A stretch of DNA of 64,000 nucleotides from positions 20,726,001 to 20,790,000 of the forward strand of contig NW_027480422.1 of assembly GCF_051401765.1 (NCBI RefSeq). Direction: 5' to 3'. Below are positions 1 through 12,628 of this stretch, piece by piece. The stretch comes from Calliopsis andreniformis (Eukaryota; Arthropoda; Insecta; Hymenoptera; Andrenidae). A program made the position numbers and the translations under genes. Positions within the stretch are counted from its first letter, which is position 1. Every line of letters starts with the position of its first letter. The notes below the pieces were generated by a model, which did not search any database, was not told where the DNA came from, and saw only the letters and a program-made list of their open reading frames with translations.

Positions 1-1830
1 GGGCTTTGCTCCACCAGGACGAATAGTTAGGGCCTAAGAAGTCAACGCCAGAAGCATAAAATACAATATAAGTACAACAGCTTTTACATCGTATATGATG
101 TATATTTGCAAACAGTGTGAAAGTAAAGGTCATTTCTACGTTCCGGGCAACCGAGGCTTAACTGTAGGGCGTTGGTACACCAGAACGCATAGTTCGGGAC
201 TTAGAATCTAACGCCAGAAGCATAAAATACAATAAAAACGCTACACTTCTTCCATCGTATAACCGGAATAATTGCAACCGGTGTGAAGGTACAGGTCATT
301 TCTACGTTCCGGGCAACCTAGGTTTCGCTCTAGGGCGTCGTTCCTCCAGATCGTTTAGTTAGGGCCTAAGAATTCAACGCCAGAAGCACCAAATACAAAA
401 TAAATACAACAGTTTTTCCATCGTATAAAACGAATACTTGTAACCAGTATGAAAGTTATGGTCATTTCTACGTTCCGGGCAACCTAGGCTTAACTGTAGG
501 GCGTTGCTCCACCAGATCGAATAGTTAGGGCCTTAGAAGTCAACGCCCGAAGCATGAAATACTAAATAAATAGAACAGTTTTTCCATTGTATAGAACGAA
601 TAATTGCAACCAGTGTGAAAGTACTGGTCATTTCTACGTTCCGCGCAACCTAGGTTTCGCTCTAGGGCGTAGCTCCACCACGTCGAATGGTTAGGGCCTT
701 AGAAGTCAACGCCAGAAGCATAAAATACAATATAAATACAAAAGTTTTTCCACTGTATAATATGAATACTTGCAAACAGTGTGGAAGTAAAGGTCATTTC
801 TACGTTCCGGGCAACCTAGGCTTCACCCTAGGGCGTTGCTCCAGCAGATCGAATAGTTAGGGCCTATGAAGTCAACGCCAGAAGCATAAAATATAATATA
901 AATACAACAGTTTTTCCCTTGTATATAAGGAATAATTGCAACCAGTGTGAGAGCTATGGTCATTTCTACGTTCCGGGCAACCTAGGCTTCACTACAGGGC
1001 GCTGCTCCACCAGATCAAATAGTTAGGGCCTAAGAAGTCAACGCCAGAAGCATAAAATACAATATAAATACAACAGTTTTTCCATCGTATAAAAGGAATA
1101 ATTGCAACCAGTGTGAAATTAATGGTCATTTCTACGTTCCGGGCAACCTAGACCTCACTCTTGGGCGTTGCTCCATCACATCGAATAGCTGCGGCCTTAG
1201 AAATCAACTCCAGAAGCTTAAAATACAATATAAATACAACAGCTTTTCCATCGCATAAAATGAATGATTGCAAACAGTGTGAAAGTTATGGTCATTTCTA
1301 CTTTCCGTGCAACCTAGGCTTAACTCCAGGGTGTTGTTCCACCAGATCGAATAGTTAGGGACTTTGAATACAACGCCAGAAGCATAAAATACAATAAAAA
1401 TGCAACAGGTTTTCCAACGTATAACAGGAAAGCTGCAACCAGTGTGAAAGTACTAGTCATCTCTATGTTCCGGGTAACCTAGGCTTCACTCTAGGGCGTT
1501 CCTCCACCAGATCGAATTGCTAGAGACTTAGAATTCCACGCCAGAAGAATAAAATACAACATAAGTATAACAGTTTTTCCATCGTATAAAATGTATAATT
1601 GCAAGCAGTGTGAAGGTAATGGTCATTTCTACGTTCCGGGCAACCTATGCTTCACTCTAGGGCGTTTCTCCACCACATCTAATAGCTGCGGCCTTAGAAG
1701 TCAACGCCAGAAGCATAAAATACAATATAAATACATCAGTTTTTAATCGTATAACAGGAATAATTGCAAACAGTGTGAAAGTCAAGGTCATTTCTACGTT
1801 CCGGGCATCCTAGGCGTCACTCTAGGGCAT
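1..1830 (+). repeat. Left satellite block related to 35-49.6 kb
   Basis: The first ~360 bp match 35185 onward and 41986 onward, sharing the rare GGGCTTTGCTCC start, the TACACCAGAACGCATAG variant and a TTTAG variant. About 489-890 matches 42971 onward, sharing CCCGAAGCATGAAATACTAA. About 1081-1830 matches 39084 onward and 47380 onward, including a deletion that gives TTTTTAATCG near 1740. The block is separated from these relatives by more than 33 kb of other monomer types. It probably continues a higher-order unit that begins left of the window. Confidence 0.85.
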
Positions 1831-2630
1831 TGCACCACCAGATCGAATTGTTAGGGACTTAGAATTCAACGCCAGAAGCATAAAATACAACATAAATGCA
1901 ACAGTTTTTCCATCGTATAACAGGAATAATTGCAGCCAGTGTGTCAGTAATGTGAATTCCTACGTCTCGGGCAACCTAGGCTTCACTCTAGGGCGTTGCT
2001 CCACCAGATCGAATAGCTAGGACCTTAGAGGTCAACGCCAGAAGCATAGAATACAATATAAATACAACAGTGTTTCCATTGAATAAAATGAATAATTGCA
2101 AACTGTGTGAAAGTAATGGTCATTTCTACGTTCCGGGCAACCTTGGCTTCACTCTAGGGCGTTGCTCCACCAGGTCGAATAGTTAGGGCCTTTGAAAACA
2201 ACGCCAGAAGCATAAAATACAATAAAAATCCAACAGTTTGTCCATGGTATAACAGGAATAATTGCAACCTGTGTGAAAGTAATAGTTATTTCAACGTACG
2301 GGGCAACCTAGGCTTCACTCTAGGGCGTTGCTCCACCATGTCGAATAGTTAGAGCCTTAGAAAACAACGCCGGTCGCATAAAATACAATAAAAATACAAC
2401 AGCTTTTCCATCGTATAAAAGGTATAATTGCAACCAATGTGAAAGTAATGGTCACTACTACGTTCCGGGCAACATAGGCTTCACTCTTGGACGTTGCCCC
2501 ACCATATCGAAAAGTTAGGGCCTAAGAGGTCAACGCCAGAAGCATAAAATAAAATAAAATAAGAACAGTTTTTCCATCGCATAAAGGGTAAAATTGCAAC
2601 CAGTGTGAAAGAAATGGTCATTTCTACGTT
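1831..2630 (+). repeat. Segmental duplicate of 11457-12256
   Basis: The rare variant GTGTCAGTAATGTGAATTCC at 1941 recurs at 11567, an offset of 9626 bp (58 monomers less 2 bp). Shared rare changes continue through CGCCGGTCGCATAAAATAC and CACTACTACGTTCC. The match stops near monomer position 143, where copy 2 changes to TTCGGGGCAACC. Confidence 0.82.
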
Positions 2631-2829
2631 CCGGGCAAAATAGGCTGCACTCTTGGGCGTTGCTCCAAGAGATCGAATAGCTAGGACCTTAGAAGTCAAC
2701 GCCAGAAGCATAGAACACAATCTAAATACAACAGTCATTCCATTGTATAAAATGAATAATTGCAAACAGTGTGAAAGTAATGGTCACTTCTACGTTCCGG
2801 GTAACCTAGGCTTCACTCTAGGGCGTTGG
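2631..2829 (+). repeat. Single monomer between duplicated blocks
   Basis: Ordinary satellite sequence carrying the CTCCAAGAGATCGAATAGC variant that is frequent in the left domain. No longer duplicate of this stretch was evident by eye. Confidence 0.7.
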
Positions 2830-4020
2830 TCCACCAGATCCAAAAGTCAGGTCCTAAGAAGCCAACGCCAGAAGCATAAAATACGATATAAGTACAACAG
2901 TTTTTCCATCGTATAAAACGAATAATTGCAACCAGTCTGAAAGTAATGGCCATTTCTACGCTCCGCGCATCCTAGGCTTCACTCTACGGCGTTGGTCCAC
3001 CAGATCCAAAAGTTAGGGCCTTAGGAATCAACGCCAGAGGCATAAAATACAATATAAATACAACTGTTTTTCCGTTGTATAAAATGAATGATTGCAAACA
3101 GTGTGAAAGTAATGGTCATTTGGACGCCCTGGACTACCTAGGCATCACTCTAGGGCGTTGCTCCACTAGATCGAATAGCTAGGGACTTAGAATTCAACGC
3201 CAGAAGCATAAAATACCATATAAATCCAACAGTTTGTCCATGGTATAACAGGAATAATTGCAACCAGTGTGAAAGTAGTGGTCATTTATACGTCCCGGGC
3301 AACCTAGGCTTCACGCTAGGGCGTTGCTCCACCAGGTCGAATAATTAGGGCCTTAGAAAACAACGCCAGACGCAAAAAATACAATAAAAATACAACATCT
3401 ATTCCATCGTATTAAAGGTATAATTGCAACCAGTGTGAAAGTAATGGTCATTTCTGCGTTCCGGGCAACATAGGCTTCACTCTTGGACGTTGCCCCACCA
3501 TATCGAAAAGTTAGGGCCTAAGAAGTCAACGCCAGAAGCATAAAATAAAATAAAATAACAACAGTTTTTCCATCGTATAAAAGGTACAATTGCAACCAGT
3601 GTGAAAGTAATGGTCATTTCTACGTTCCGGGTAACATAGGCCTCCCTCTTGGACGTTGCTCCAAGAGATCGAATTGCTAGGACCTTAGAAGTCAACGCCA
3701 GAAGCAAAAAATACAATATAAATGCAATAGTTTTTCCATTGTATAAAATGAATAATTGCAAACAGTGTGAAAGTAATGGTCATTTCTACGTTCCGGGCAA
3801 CCTGGGTTTCACTCTAGGGCGTTGCTCCACCAGGTCGAATAGTTAGGACCTTAGATAACAACGCCAGACGCATAAAGTACAATAAAAATACAACAGCATT
3901 TCCATCGTATAAAAGGTATAATTGCAACCAATGTGAAAGTAATGGTCACTTCTACGTTCCAGGCAACATAGGCTTCACTCATGGACGTTGCCCCACCAGA
4001 TCGAAAAATCAGGGCCTAAG
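2830..4020 (+). repeat. Block shared with 13120-14477 and 18599-19956
   Basis: The order of rare variants (GATCCAAAAGT, TTTTCCGTTG, GGACGCCCTGGACTACC, ACATCTATTCCATCG, GCAATAGTTTTTCC) is the same in all three places. The offset to the second copy is 10290 bp in the left part and 10457 bp in the right part, so the second and third copies contain one additional monomer in the middle. Confidence 0.85.
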
Positions 4021-4749
4021 AAGTCAACGCCAGAAGCATAAAATACAATATAAATACAACAGTTTTTCCATTGTATAAAACGAATAATTGCAACCAGTGT
4101 GAAAGTTATGGTCATTTCTACGTCCGGGCAACATAGGCTTGACTCTTGGACGTTACCCCAGCAGATCGAATAGCTACGGCCTTAGAAGTCAACGCCAGAA
4201 TCACCAAATACAAAGTAAATACAACAGTTGTTCTACCGTATAACAGGAATAATTGCAACCAGAGTGAAATTTATGGCCTTTTCTACGTTCCGGGCAACCT
4301 AGGCTTCACTCTAGGGCGTTGGTCCACCAGATCGAATAACTAGGGACTTAGAGTACAACGCCAGAAAAATAAAATACAATAAAAATACAACAGTCTTTCC
4401 ATCGTACAACAGGAATAATAGCAACCAGTGTGAAAATAATGGTCTTTTCTACGTTCCGGGCAACCCAAGCTTGACTCTAGGGCTTTGCTCCACCACACCG
4501 AATAGCTAGGGACATAGAAATCAACGCCAGAAGAATAAAATACAATATGCATATAACAGCTTTTCCATCGTATATAATGTATATTCGCAAACACTGTGAA
4601 AGTAATGGTCATTTCTACGTTCCGGGCAACATAGGCTGCACTCTTGGACGTTGCTCCAAGAGATCGAATAGCTAGGACCTTAGAAGTCAACGCCAGAAGC
4701 ATAGAACACAAAATAAATACAACAGTCTTTCCATTGTATTAAATGATTA
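4021..4749 (+). repeat. Divergent monomers, left domain
   Basis: About four monomers of mixed type, including one with the ACCCCAGCAGATCG variant and one with CATATAACAG in the AT core. No gene or inserted element is visible. Confidence 0.75.
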
Positions 4750-5945
4750 ATTGCAACCAATGTGAAAGTAATGGCCACTTCTACGTTCCGGGCAACATAG
4801 GCTTCACTCTTGGACGTTGCCCCACCAGATCGAAAAGTTAGGGCCTAAGAAGTCAACGCCAGGAGCATAAAACAAAATAAAATTACAACAGTTTTTCCAT
4901 CGTATAACAGGAATAATTGCAACCAGTGTGAAAGTGATGGTCATTTCTACGTTCGGGGCAACCTATTCATCACTCTAGGGCGTTGGTCCACCAGATCCAA
5001 TAGTTAGGGCCTAAGATGCCAACGCCAGGAGCATCAAATACAAAATAAATACAAAGGTCTTTCCATCGTAAAACAGGAATAATTGCAACCAGTATGAAAG
5101 AAATGGTCATTTCTACGTTCCGGGCAACATAGGCATCACTCTTGGTCGTTGCTCCAAGAGATCGAATAGCTAGGACCTTAGAAGTCAACTACAGAAGCAT
5201 AGAATACAATATAAATACAACAGTCCTTCCATTGTATAAAATGAATAATTATAACCAGTGTGAAAGAAATGTTCATTTCTACGTTCCGGGCAACCTAGGC
5301 TTCACTCTAGGGCGTTGCTCCTCCAGGTCGATAAGTTAGGATCTTAGAAAACAACGCCAGACGCATAAAATACAATAAAAATGCAACAGCTTGTAGATCG
5401 CATAACAGGGATAATTGCAACCAGTGTGAAAGTAATAGTCATATCTACGTTCCGGGCAACCTAGGTTTCGCTCTTGGGCGTTGCTTCACCACGTCGAATA
5501 GTTAGGGCCATAGGAGTCAACGCCAGAAGCATAAAGTACGATATAAGTACAACAGTTTTTCCACCGTATAAAACGAATTATTGAAACCAGTCTGAAGGTA
5601 ATGGCCATTTCTACGCTCCGGGCATCCTATGCTTCACTCTAGGGCGTTGGTCCACCAGATCCAATAGTTAGGGCCTAAGAAGTCAACGCCAGAAACATAA
5701 AGTACAATAAAAATCCAGCAGCTTGTAGATCGTATAACAGGGATAATTGCAACCAGTGTGAAAGTAGTAGTCATATCTACGTTCCGGGAAACCTAGGTTT
5801 CGCTCTTGGGAGTTGCTCCACCACGTCGAATAGTTAGGGCCATAGGAGTCAACGCCAGAAGCATAAAATAAAAGAAAATCACAACAGTTTTTCCATCGTA
5901 TAACAGGAATAATTGCAACCAGTGTGAAAGTGATGGTCATTTCTA
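4750..5945 (+). repeat. Seven-monomer block, copy 1 of 2 (offset 1826)
   Basis: This block is repeated at 6576-7771 with an offset of 1826 bp, exactly 11 monomers. Diagnostic shared variants are CGTTCGGGGCAACCTATTCATC, AACTACAGAAGCATAGAAT and GCTTGTAGATCG. The copies differ by scattered single bases. Homology stops near monomer position 143. Confidence 0.88.
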
Positions 5946-6575
5946 CGTTCCGGGCAACCTAGGCTTCACTCTAGGGCGTTGGTCCTCCAGATCCAAAAGT
6001 CAGGGCCTAAGAAGCCAACGCCAGAAGCATTAAATACGATATAAGTACAACAGTTTTTCCATCGTATAAAACGAATAATTGCAACCAGTCTGAAAGTAAT
6101 GGACATTTCTACGCTCCGGGCATCCTAGGCTTCACTATACGGCGTTGGTCCACGAGATCCAATAGTTAGGGCCTTAGGAATCAACGCCAGAAGCATAAAA
6201 TACAATATAAATACAACAGTTTTTCCGTTGTATAAAATGAATGATTGCAAACAGTGTGAAACTAATGGTCATTTCAACGCCCTGGACTACCTAGGTATCA
6301 CTCTAGGGCGTTGCTCCACCAGATCGGATAGCTAGGGACTTAGAATTCAACGCCTGAAGCATAAAATACAATAAAAATCCAACAGTTTGTCCATGGTATA
6401 ACAGGAATAATTGCAACCAGTGTGAAAGTAGTGGTCATTTATACGCCCAGGGCAACCTAGGTTTCGCTCTAGGGCGTTGGTTCACCACGTCGAATGGTTA
6501 GGGCCTTAGAAGTCAACGCCAGAAGCATAAAATACAATATAAATACAACAGTTTTTCCATCGTATAAAAGGTATA
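5946..6575 (+). repeat. Spacer monomers between 1826-bp-offset copies
   Basis: About four monomers that share GATCCAAAAGTCAGGGCC and the ACCTAGG(C/T)ATCACTC types with the 2.8-3.3 kb and 13.1-13.6 kb regions rather than with the flanking duplicate. Confidence 0.75.
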
Positions 6576-7771
6576 ATTGCAACCAATGTGAAAGTAATGG
6601 CCACTTCTACGTTCCGGGCAACATAGGCTTCACTCTTGGACGTTGCCCCACCAGATGGAAAAGTTAGGGCCTAAGAAGTCAACGCCAGGAGCATAAAACA
6701 AAATAAAATTACAACAGTTTTTCCATCGTATAACAGGAATAATTGCAACCAGTGTGAAAGTGATGGTCATTTCTACGTTCGGGGCAACCTATTCATCACT
6801 CTAGGGCGTTGGCCCACCAGATCCAATAGTTAGGGCCTAAGATGCCAACGCCAGGAGCATCAAATACAAAATAAATACAAAGGTCTTTCCATCGTAAAAC
6901 AGGAATAATTGCAACCAGTATGAAAGAAATGGTCATTTCTACGTCCCGGGCAACATAGGCATCACTCTTGGTCGTTGCTCCAAGAGATCGAATAGCTAGG
7001 ACCTTAGAAGTCAACTACAGAAGCATAGAATACAATATAAATACAACAGTCCTTCCATTGTATAAAATGAATAATTGCAAACAGTGTGAAAGTAATGGTC
7101 ATTTCTACGTTCCGAGCAACCTAGGCTTCACACTAGGGCGTTGCTCCTCCAGGTCGATAAGTTAGGGCCTTAGAAAACAACACCAGACGCATAAAATACA
7201 ATAAAAATGCAACAGCTTGTAGATCGCATAACAGGGATAATTGCAACCAGTGTGAAAGTAATAGTCATATCTACGTTCCGGGCAACCTAGGTTTCGCTCT
7301 TGGGCGTTGCTCCACCACGACGAATAGTTAGGGCCATAGGAGTCAACGCCAGAAGCATAAAATACGATATAAGTACAACAGTTTTTCCACCGTATAAAGC
7401 GAATTATTGGAACCAGTCTGAAGGTAATGGCCATTTCTACGCTCCGGGCATCCTATGCTTCACTCTAGGGCGTTGGTCCACCAGATCCAATAGTTAGGGC
7501 CTAAGAAGTCAACGCCAGAAACATAAAGTACAATAAAAATCCAGCAGCTTGTAGATCGTATAACAGGGATAAATGCAACCAGTGTGAAAGTAGTAGTCAT
7601 GTCTACGTTCCGGGGAACCTAGGTTTCGCTCTTGGGGGTTGCTCCACCACGTCGAATAGTTAGGGCCATAGGAGTCAACGCCAGAAGCATAAAATAAAAG
7701 AAAACTACAACAGTTTTTCCATCGTATAACAGGAATAATTGCAACCAGTGTGAAAGTGATGGTCATTTCTA
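6576..7771 (+). repeat. Seven-monomer block, copy 2 of 2 (offset 1826)
   Basis: Second copy of 4750-5945. Part of it also recurs near 12.6-13.1 kb and 18.1-18.6 kb, so the block has been amplified more than once. Differences from copy 1 include GGCCCACCAGATCC for GGTCCACCAGATCC. Confidence 0.88.
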
Positions 7772-9699
7772 CGTTCGGGGCAACCTATTCATCACTCTAG
7801 GGCGTTGGTCCACCAGATCCAATAGTTAGGGCCTAAGAAGCCAACGCCAGGAGCATCAAATACAAAATAAATACAAAGGTTTTTCCATCGTAAAACAGGA
7901 ATAATTGCAACCAGTGTGAAAGAAATGTTCATTTCTACGTTCCGGGCAACCTAGGCTTCACTCTAGGGCGTTGCTCCTCCAGGTCGATAGGTTAGGGTCT
8001 TAGAAAACAACGCCAGACGCATAAAATACAATAAAAATGCAACAGCTTGTAGATCGCATAACAGGGATAATTGCAACCAGTGTGAAAGTAATAGTCATAT
8101 CTACGTTCCGGGCAACCTAGGTTTCGCTCTTGGGCGTTGCTTCACCACGTCGAATAGTTAGGGCCATAGGAGTCAACGCCAGAAGCATAAAATACGATAT
8201 AAGTACAACAGTTTTTCCACCGTATAAAACGAATTATTGGAACCAGTCTGAAGGTAATGGCCATTTCTACGCTCCGGGCATCCTAGGCTTCACTCTACGG
8301 CGTTGGTCCACGAGATCCAATAGTTAGGGCCTTAGGAATCAACGCCAGAAGCATAAAATACAATATAAATACAACTGTTTTTCCATTGTATTAAATGAAT
8401 AATTGCAAACAGTGTGAAAGTAATGGTCATTTCTACGTTCCGGGCAACCTAGGCTTCTATCTAGGGCGTTGCTCCACCAGGTCGAATAGTTAGGGCCTTT
8501 GAAAACAACGCCAGACGCTTAAAATACAACAAAATTACAACAGTTTTTCCATCGTATAACAGGAATAATTGCAACCAGTGTGAAAGTGATGGTCCTTTCA
8601 ACGCTCTGGGCTACCTAGGCATCACTCTAGGGCGTTGCTCCACCAGATCGATTAGCTTGGGACTTAGAATTCAACGCCAGAAGCATAAAATACAATAAAA
8701 ATCCAACAGTTTGTCCATGGTATAACAGGAATAATTGCAACCAGTGTGAAAGTAATGGTCATTTCTACGTTCCGGGCAACCTAGGCTTCACTCTAGGTCG
8801 TTGCTCCAACAGATCGAAAAGTTAGGGCCTAAGAAGTCAACGCCAGAAGCATAAAATAAAATAAAATTACAACAGTTTTTCCATCGTATAAAAGGTATAA
8901 TTGCAACCACTGTGAAAGTAATGGTCATTTCTACGTTCCGGGCAACCTAGGCTTCACTCTAGGGCGTTGGTCCACCAGATCCAAAAGTCAGGTCCTAAGA
9001 AGCCAACGCCAGAAGCATAAAATACGATATAAGTACAACAGTTTTTCCATCGTATAAAACGAATAATTGCAACCAGTCTGAAAGTAATGGCCACTTCTAC
9101 GCTCCGGGCATCCTAGGCCTCACTCTACGGCGTTGATCCACCAGATCCAAAAGTTAGGGCCTAAGAAGTCAACGCCAGAAGCATAAAATAAAATAAAATT
9201 ACAACAGTTTTTCCATCGTATAACAGGAACAATTGCAACCAGTGTGAAAGTGATGGTCATTTCTACGTTGCGGGCAACCTACTGATCACTCTAGGGCGTT
9301 GGTCCACCAGATCCAATAGTTAGGGCCTAAGACGCCGACGCAAGGAGCATCAAATACAAAATAAATACAACAGCCTTTCCATCGTAAAACAGGAATAATT
9401 GCAACCAGTTTGAAAGAAATGGTCATTTCTACGTTCCGGGCAACCTAGGCGTCACTCTAGGGCGTTGCTCCACCAGATCCAATAGTTAGGGCCTAAGAAG
9501 CCGACGCCAGGAGCATCAAATACAAAATAAATACAACAGTTTTTCCATCGTAAAACAGGAATAATTGCAATGAATGTGAAAGTAATGGTCATTTCTACGT
9601 TCCGGGCAACATAGGCTTCACTCTTGGACGTTGCCCCACCAGATCGAAGAGTTAGGGCCTAAGAAGTCAACGCCAGAAGCATAAAATACAATAAAAATA
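7772..9699 (+). repeat. Mosaic monomers, left domain
   Basis: About 11-12 monomers. The first part (7772 to about 8290) matches 12253 to about 12771 (offset 4481, 27 monomers less 1 bp). The rest mixes variants seen elsewhere in the left domain, for example GATCCAAAAGTCAGGTCC near 8973, which also occurs near 2835. No non-satellite DNA is visible. Confidence 0.78.
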
Positions 9700-10560
9700 C
9701 AACAGCTTTTCCATCGTATAAAAGGTATAATTGCAACCAATGTGAAAGTAATGGTCACTTCTACGTTCCGGGCAACATAGGCTTCACTCTTGGACGTTGC
9801 CCCACCAGATCGAAAGGTTAGGGCCTAAGAAGTCAACGCCAGAAGCATAAAATAAAATAAAATTACAACAGTTTTTCCATCGTATAACAGGAACAATTGC
9901 AACCAGTGTGAAAGTGATGGTCATTTCTACGTTGCGGGCAACCTATTCATCACTCTAGGGCGTTGGTCCACCAGATCCAATAGTTAGGGCCTAAGAAGCC
10001 GACGCCAGGAGCATCAAATACAAAATAAATACAACAGCCTTTCCATCGTAAAACAGGAATAATTGCAACCAGTTTGAAAGAAATGGTCATTTCTACGTTC
10101 CGGGCAACATAGGCTGCACTCTTGGACGTTGCTCCAAGAGATCGAATAGCTAGGACCTTAGAAGTCAACGCCAGAAGCATAGAATACAATATAAATACAA
10201 CAGTCTTTCCATTGTATAAAATGAATAATTGCAAACAGTGTGAAAGTAATGGTCATTTCTACGTTCCGGGCAACCTTGGCTTCACTGTAGGGCGTTGCTT
10301 CACCAGGTCGATTAGTTAGGGCCTTTGAAAACAACGCCAGACGCTTAAAATACAATAAAATTACAACAGGTTTTCCATTGTATAACAGGAATAATGGCAA
10401 CCAGTGTTAAAGTGATGGTCATTTCAACGCTCTGGGCTACCTGGGCATCACTCTAGGGCGTTGCTCCACCAGATCGAATAGCTAGGGACTTAGAATTCAA
10501 CGCCAGAAGCATAAAATACAATAAAAATCCAACAGCTTGTCCATGGTATAACAGGAATAA
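9700..10560 (+). repeat. Block shared with 14845-15705 and 20324 onward
   Basis: The variants CGTTGCGGGCAACCTATTC, GAAGCCGACGCCAGGAGC and TAGGCTGCACTCTTGG occur in the same order at an offset of 5145 bp (31 monomers less 1 bp), and the run is found again near 20.3-20.9 kb. Confidence 0.82.
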
Positions 10561-11149
10561 TTGCAACCAGTGTGAAAGTAATAGCCATTTCTACGTACAG
10601 GGCAACCTAGGCTTCAATCTAGGGCGTTGCTCCACCATGTCGAATAGTGAGAGCCTGAGAAAACAACGCCGGACGCATAAAATACAATAAAAATACAACA
10701 GCTTTTCCATCGTATAAAAGGTACAATTGCAATCAATGTGAAAGTAATGGTCACTTCTACGTTCCGGTTAACATAGGCTTCACTCTTGGACGTTGCCCCA
10801 CCAGATCGAAAAGTTAGGGCCTAAGAAGTCAACGCCAGAAGCATAAAACAAAATAAAATTACAACAGTTTTTCCATCGTATAACAGGAATAATTGCAACC
10901 AGTGTGGAACTGATGGTCATTTCTACGTTCGGGGCAACCAATTCATCACTGCAGGGCGTTGCTCCACCAGATCGAATAGCTAGGGACTTACAATTCAACG
11001 CCTGAAGCATAAAATACAATAAAAGTCCAACAGTTTGTCCATGGTATAACAGGAATAATTGCAACCAGTGTGAAAGTAGTGGTCATTGATACGTCCCGGG
11101 CAACCTAGGTTTCGCTCTAGGGCGTTGCTTCACCACGTCAAATGGTTAG
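10561..11149 (+). repeat. Mosaic monomers, left domain
   Basis: Three to four monomers that combine GTCGAATAGTGAGAGCC and AAGCATAAAACAAAATAAAATT variants. No higher-order partner of full length was found by eye. Confidence 0.7.
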
Positions 11150-11799
11150 GGCCTTAGAAGTCAACGCCAGAATCATAAAATACAATATAAACGCAACAGT
11201 TTTTCCATCGTATAAAAGGTATAATTGCAACCAGTGTAAGAGTAATGGTCATTTCTGCGTTCCGGGCAACATAGGCTTCACTCTAGGCCGGTGCTCCACC
11301 AGATCGAATAGTCAGGGACTTAGAATTCCACGCCACATGCATAAAATACAGTAAAACTGCAACTGCTTTTCCATCGTATAACAGGAATAACTGCAACCAG
11401 TTTGAAAGTACTGGTCATTTCTACGTTCCGGCAACCTAGGCTTCACTCCAGGGCGTTGCTCTACCAGATCGAATAGTTAGGGACTTAGAATTCAACGCCA
11501 GAAGCATAAAATACAACAAAAATGCAACAGTTTTTCCATCGTATAACAGGAATAATTGCAGCCAGTGTGTCAGTAATGTGAATTCCTACGCTTCGGGCAA
11601 CCTAGGCTTCACTCTAGGGCGTTGCTCCACCAGATCGAATAGCTAGGACCTTAGAGGTCAACGCCAGAAGCATAGAATACAATATAAATACAACAGTCTT
11701 TCCATTGAATGAAATGAATAATTGCAAACTGTGTGAAAGTAATGGTCATTTCTACGTTCCGGGCATCCTTGGCTTCACTCTAGGGCGTTGCTCCACCAG
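11150..11799 (+). repeat. Block duplicated at 17459-18107 (offset 6309)
   Basis: The rare variants CAGTGTAAGAGTAATGG, CATTTCTGCGTTCC, GTTGCTCTACCAGATCG and GTGTCAGTAATGTG follow in the same order in both copies. The offset is 6309 bp (38 monomers plus 1 bp). The match ends where copy 2 switches to the variant CCACCACGTCGAATAG. Confidence 0.87.
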
Positions 11800-12628
11800 G
11801 TCGAATAGTTAGGGCCTTTGAAAACAACGCCAGAAGCATAAAATACAATAAAAATCCAACAGTTTGTCCATGGTATAACAGGAATAATTGCAACCAGTGT
11901 GAAAGTAATAGTCATTTCTACGTACGGGGCAACCTAGGCTTCACTCTAGGGCGTTGCTCCACCATGTCGAATAGTTAGAGCCTTAGAAAACAACGCCGGT
12001 CGCATAAAATACAATAAAAATACAACAGCTTTTCCATCGTATAAAAGGTATAATTGCAACCAATGTGAAAGTAATGGTCACTACTACGTTCCGGGCAACA
12101 TAGGCTTCACTCTTGGACGTTGCCCCACCATATCGAAAAGTTAGGGCCTAAGAAGTCAACGCCAGAAGCATAAAAAAAAATAAAATAAGAACAGTTTTTC
12201 CATCGCATAAAAGGTAAAATTGCAACCAGTGTGAAAGTAATGGTCATTTCTACGTTCGGGGCAACCTATTCATCACTCTAGGGCGTTGGTCCACCAGATC
12301 CAATAGTTAGGGCCTAAGAAGCCAACGCCAGGAGCATCAAATACAAAATAAATACAAAGGTTTTTCCATCGTAAAACAGGAATAATTGCAACCAGTGTGA
12401 AAGAAATGTTCATTTCTACGTTCCGGGCAACCTAGGCTTCACTGTAGGGCGTTGCTCCTCCAGGTCGATAAGTTAGGGTCTTAGAAAACAACGCCAGACG
12501 CATAAAATACAATAAAAATGCAACAGCTTGTAGATCGCATAACAGGGATAATTGCAACCAGTGTGAAAGTAATAGTCATATCTACGTTCCGGGCAACCTA
12601 GGTTTCGCTCTTGGGCGTTGCTTCACCA
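11800..12628 (+). repeat. Mosaic of 1.8-2.6 kb and 7.8-8.1 kb types
   Basis: The left part continues the match to 1831-2630. From about 12252 it follows the 7771-8290 type. The change falls in the conserved TTCTACGTTCC segment, as expected for exchange between aligned monomers. Confidence 0.75.

Noticed and set aside
27..34. TTAGGG, the vertebrate-type telomere word, present in many monomers (TTAGGGCC)
   Set aside because: It occurs once per 166 bp and never in tandem, so it is part of the monomer and not an interstitial telomere.
151..156. CCTAGG palindrome in most monomers as a regulatory operator
   Set aside because: A 6-bp palindrome within the conserved segment is better explained as part of the longer dyad; there is no gene nearby to regulate.
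131..160. Possible CENP-B box in the ATTTCTACGTTCCGGGC segment
   Set aside because: Aligned to the core NTTCGNNNNANNCGGGN, only about 6 of 9 required bases match. The TTCG and the central A are not satisfied, so it is not supported.
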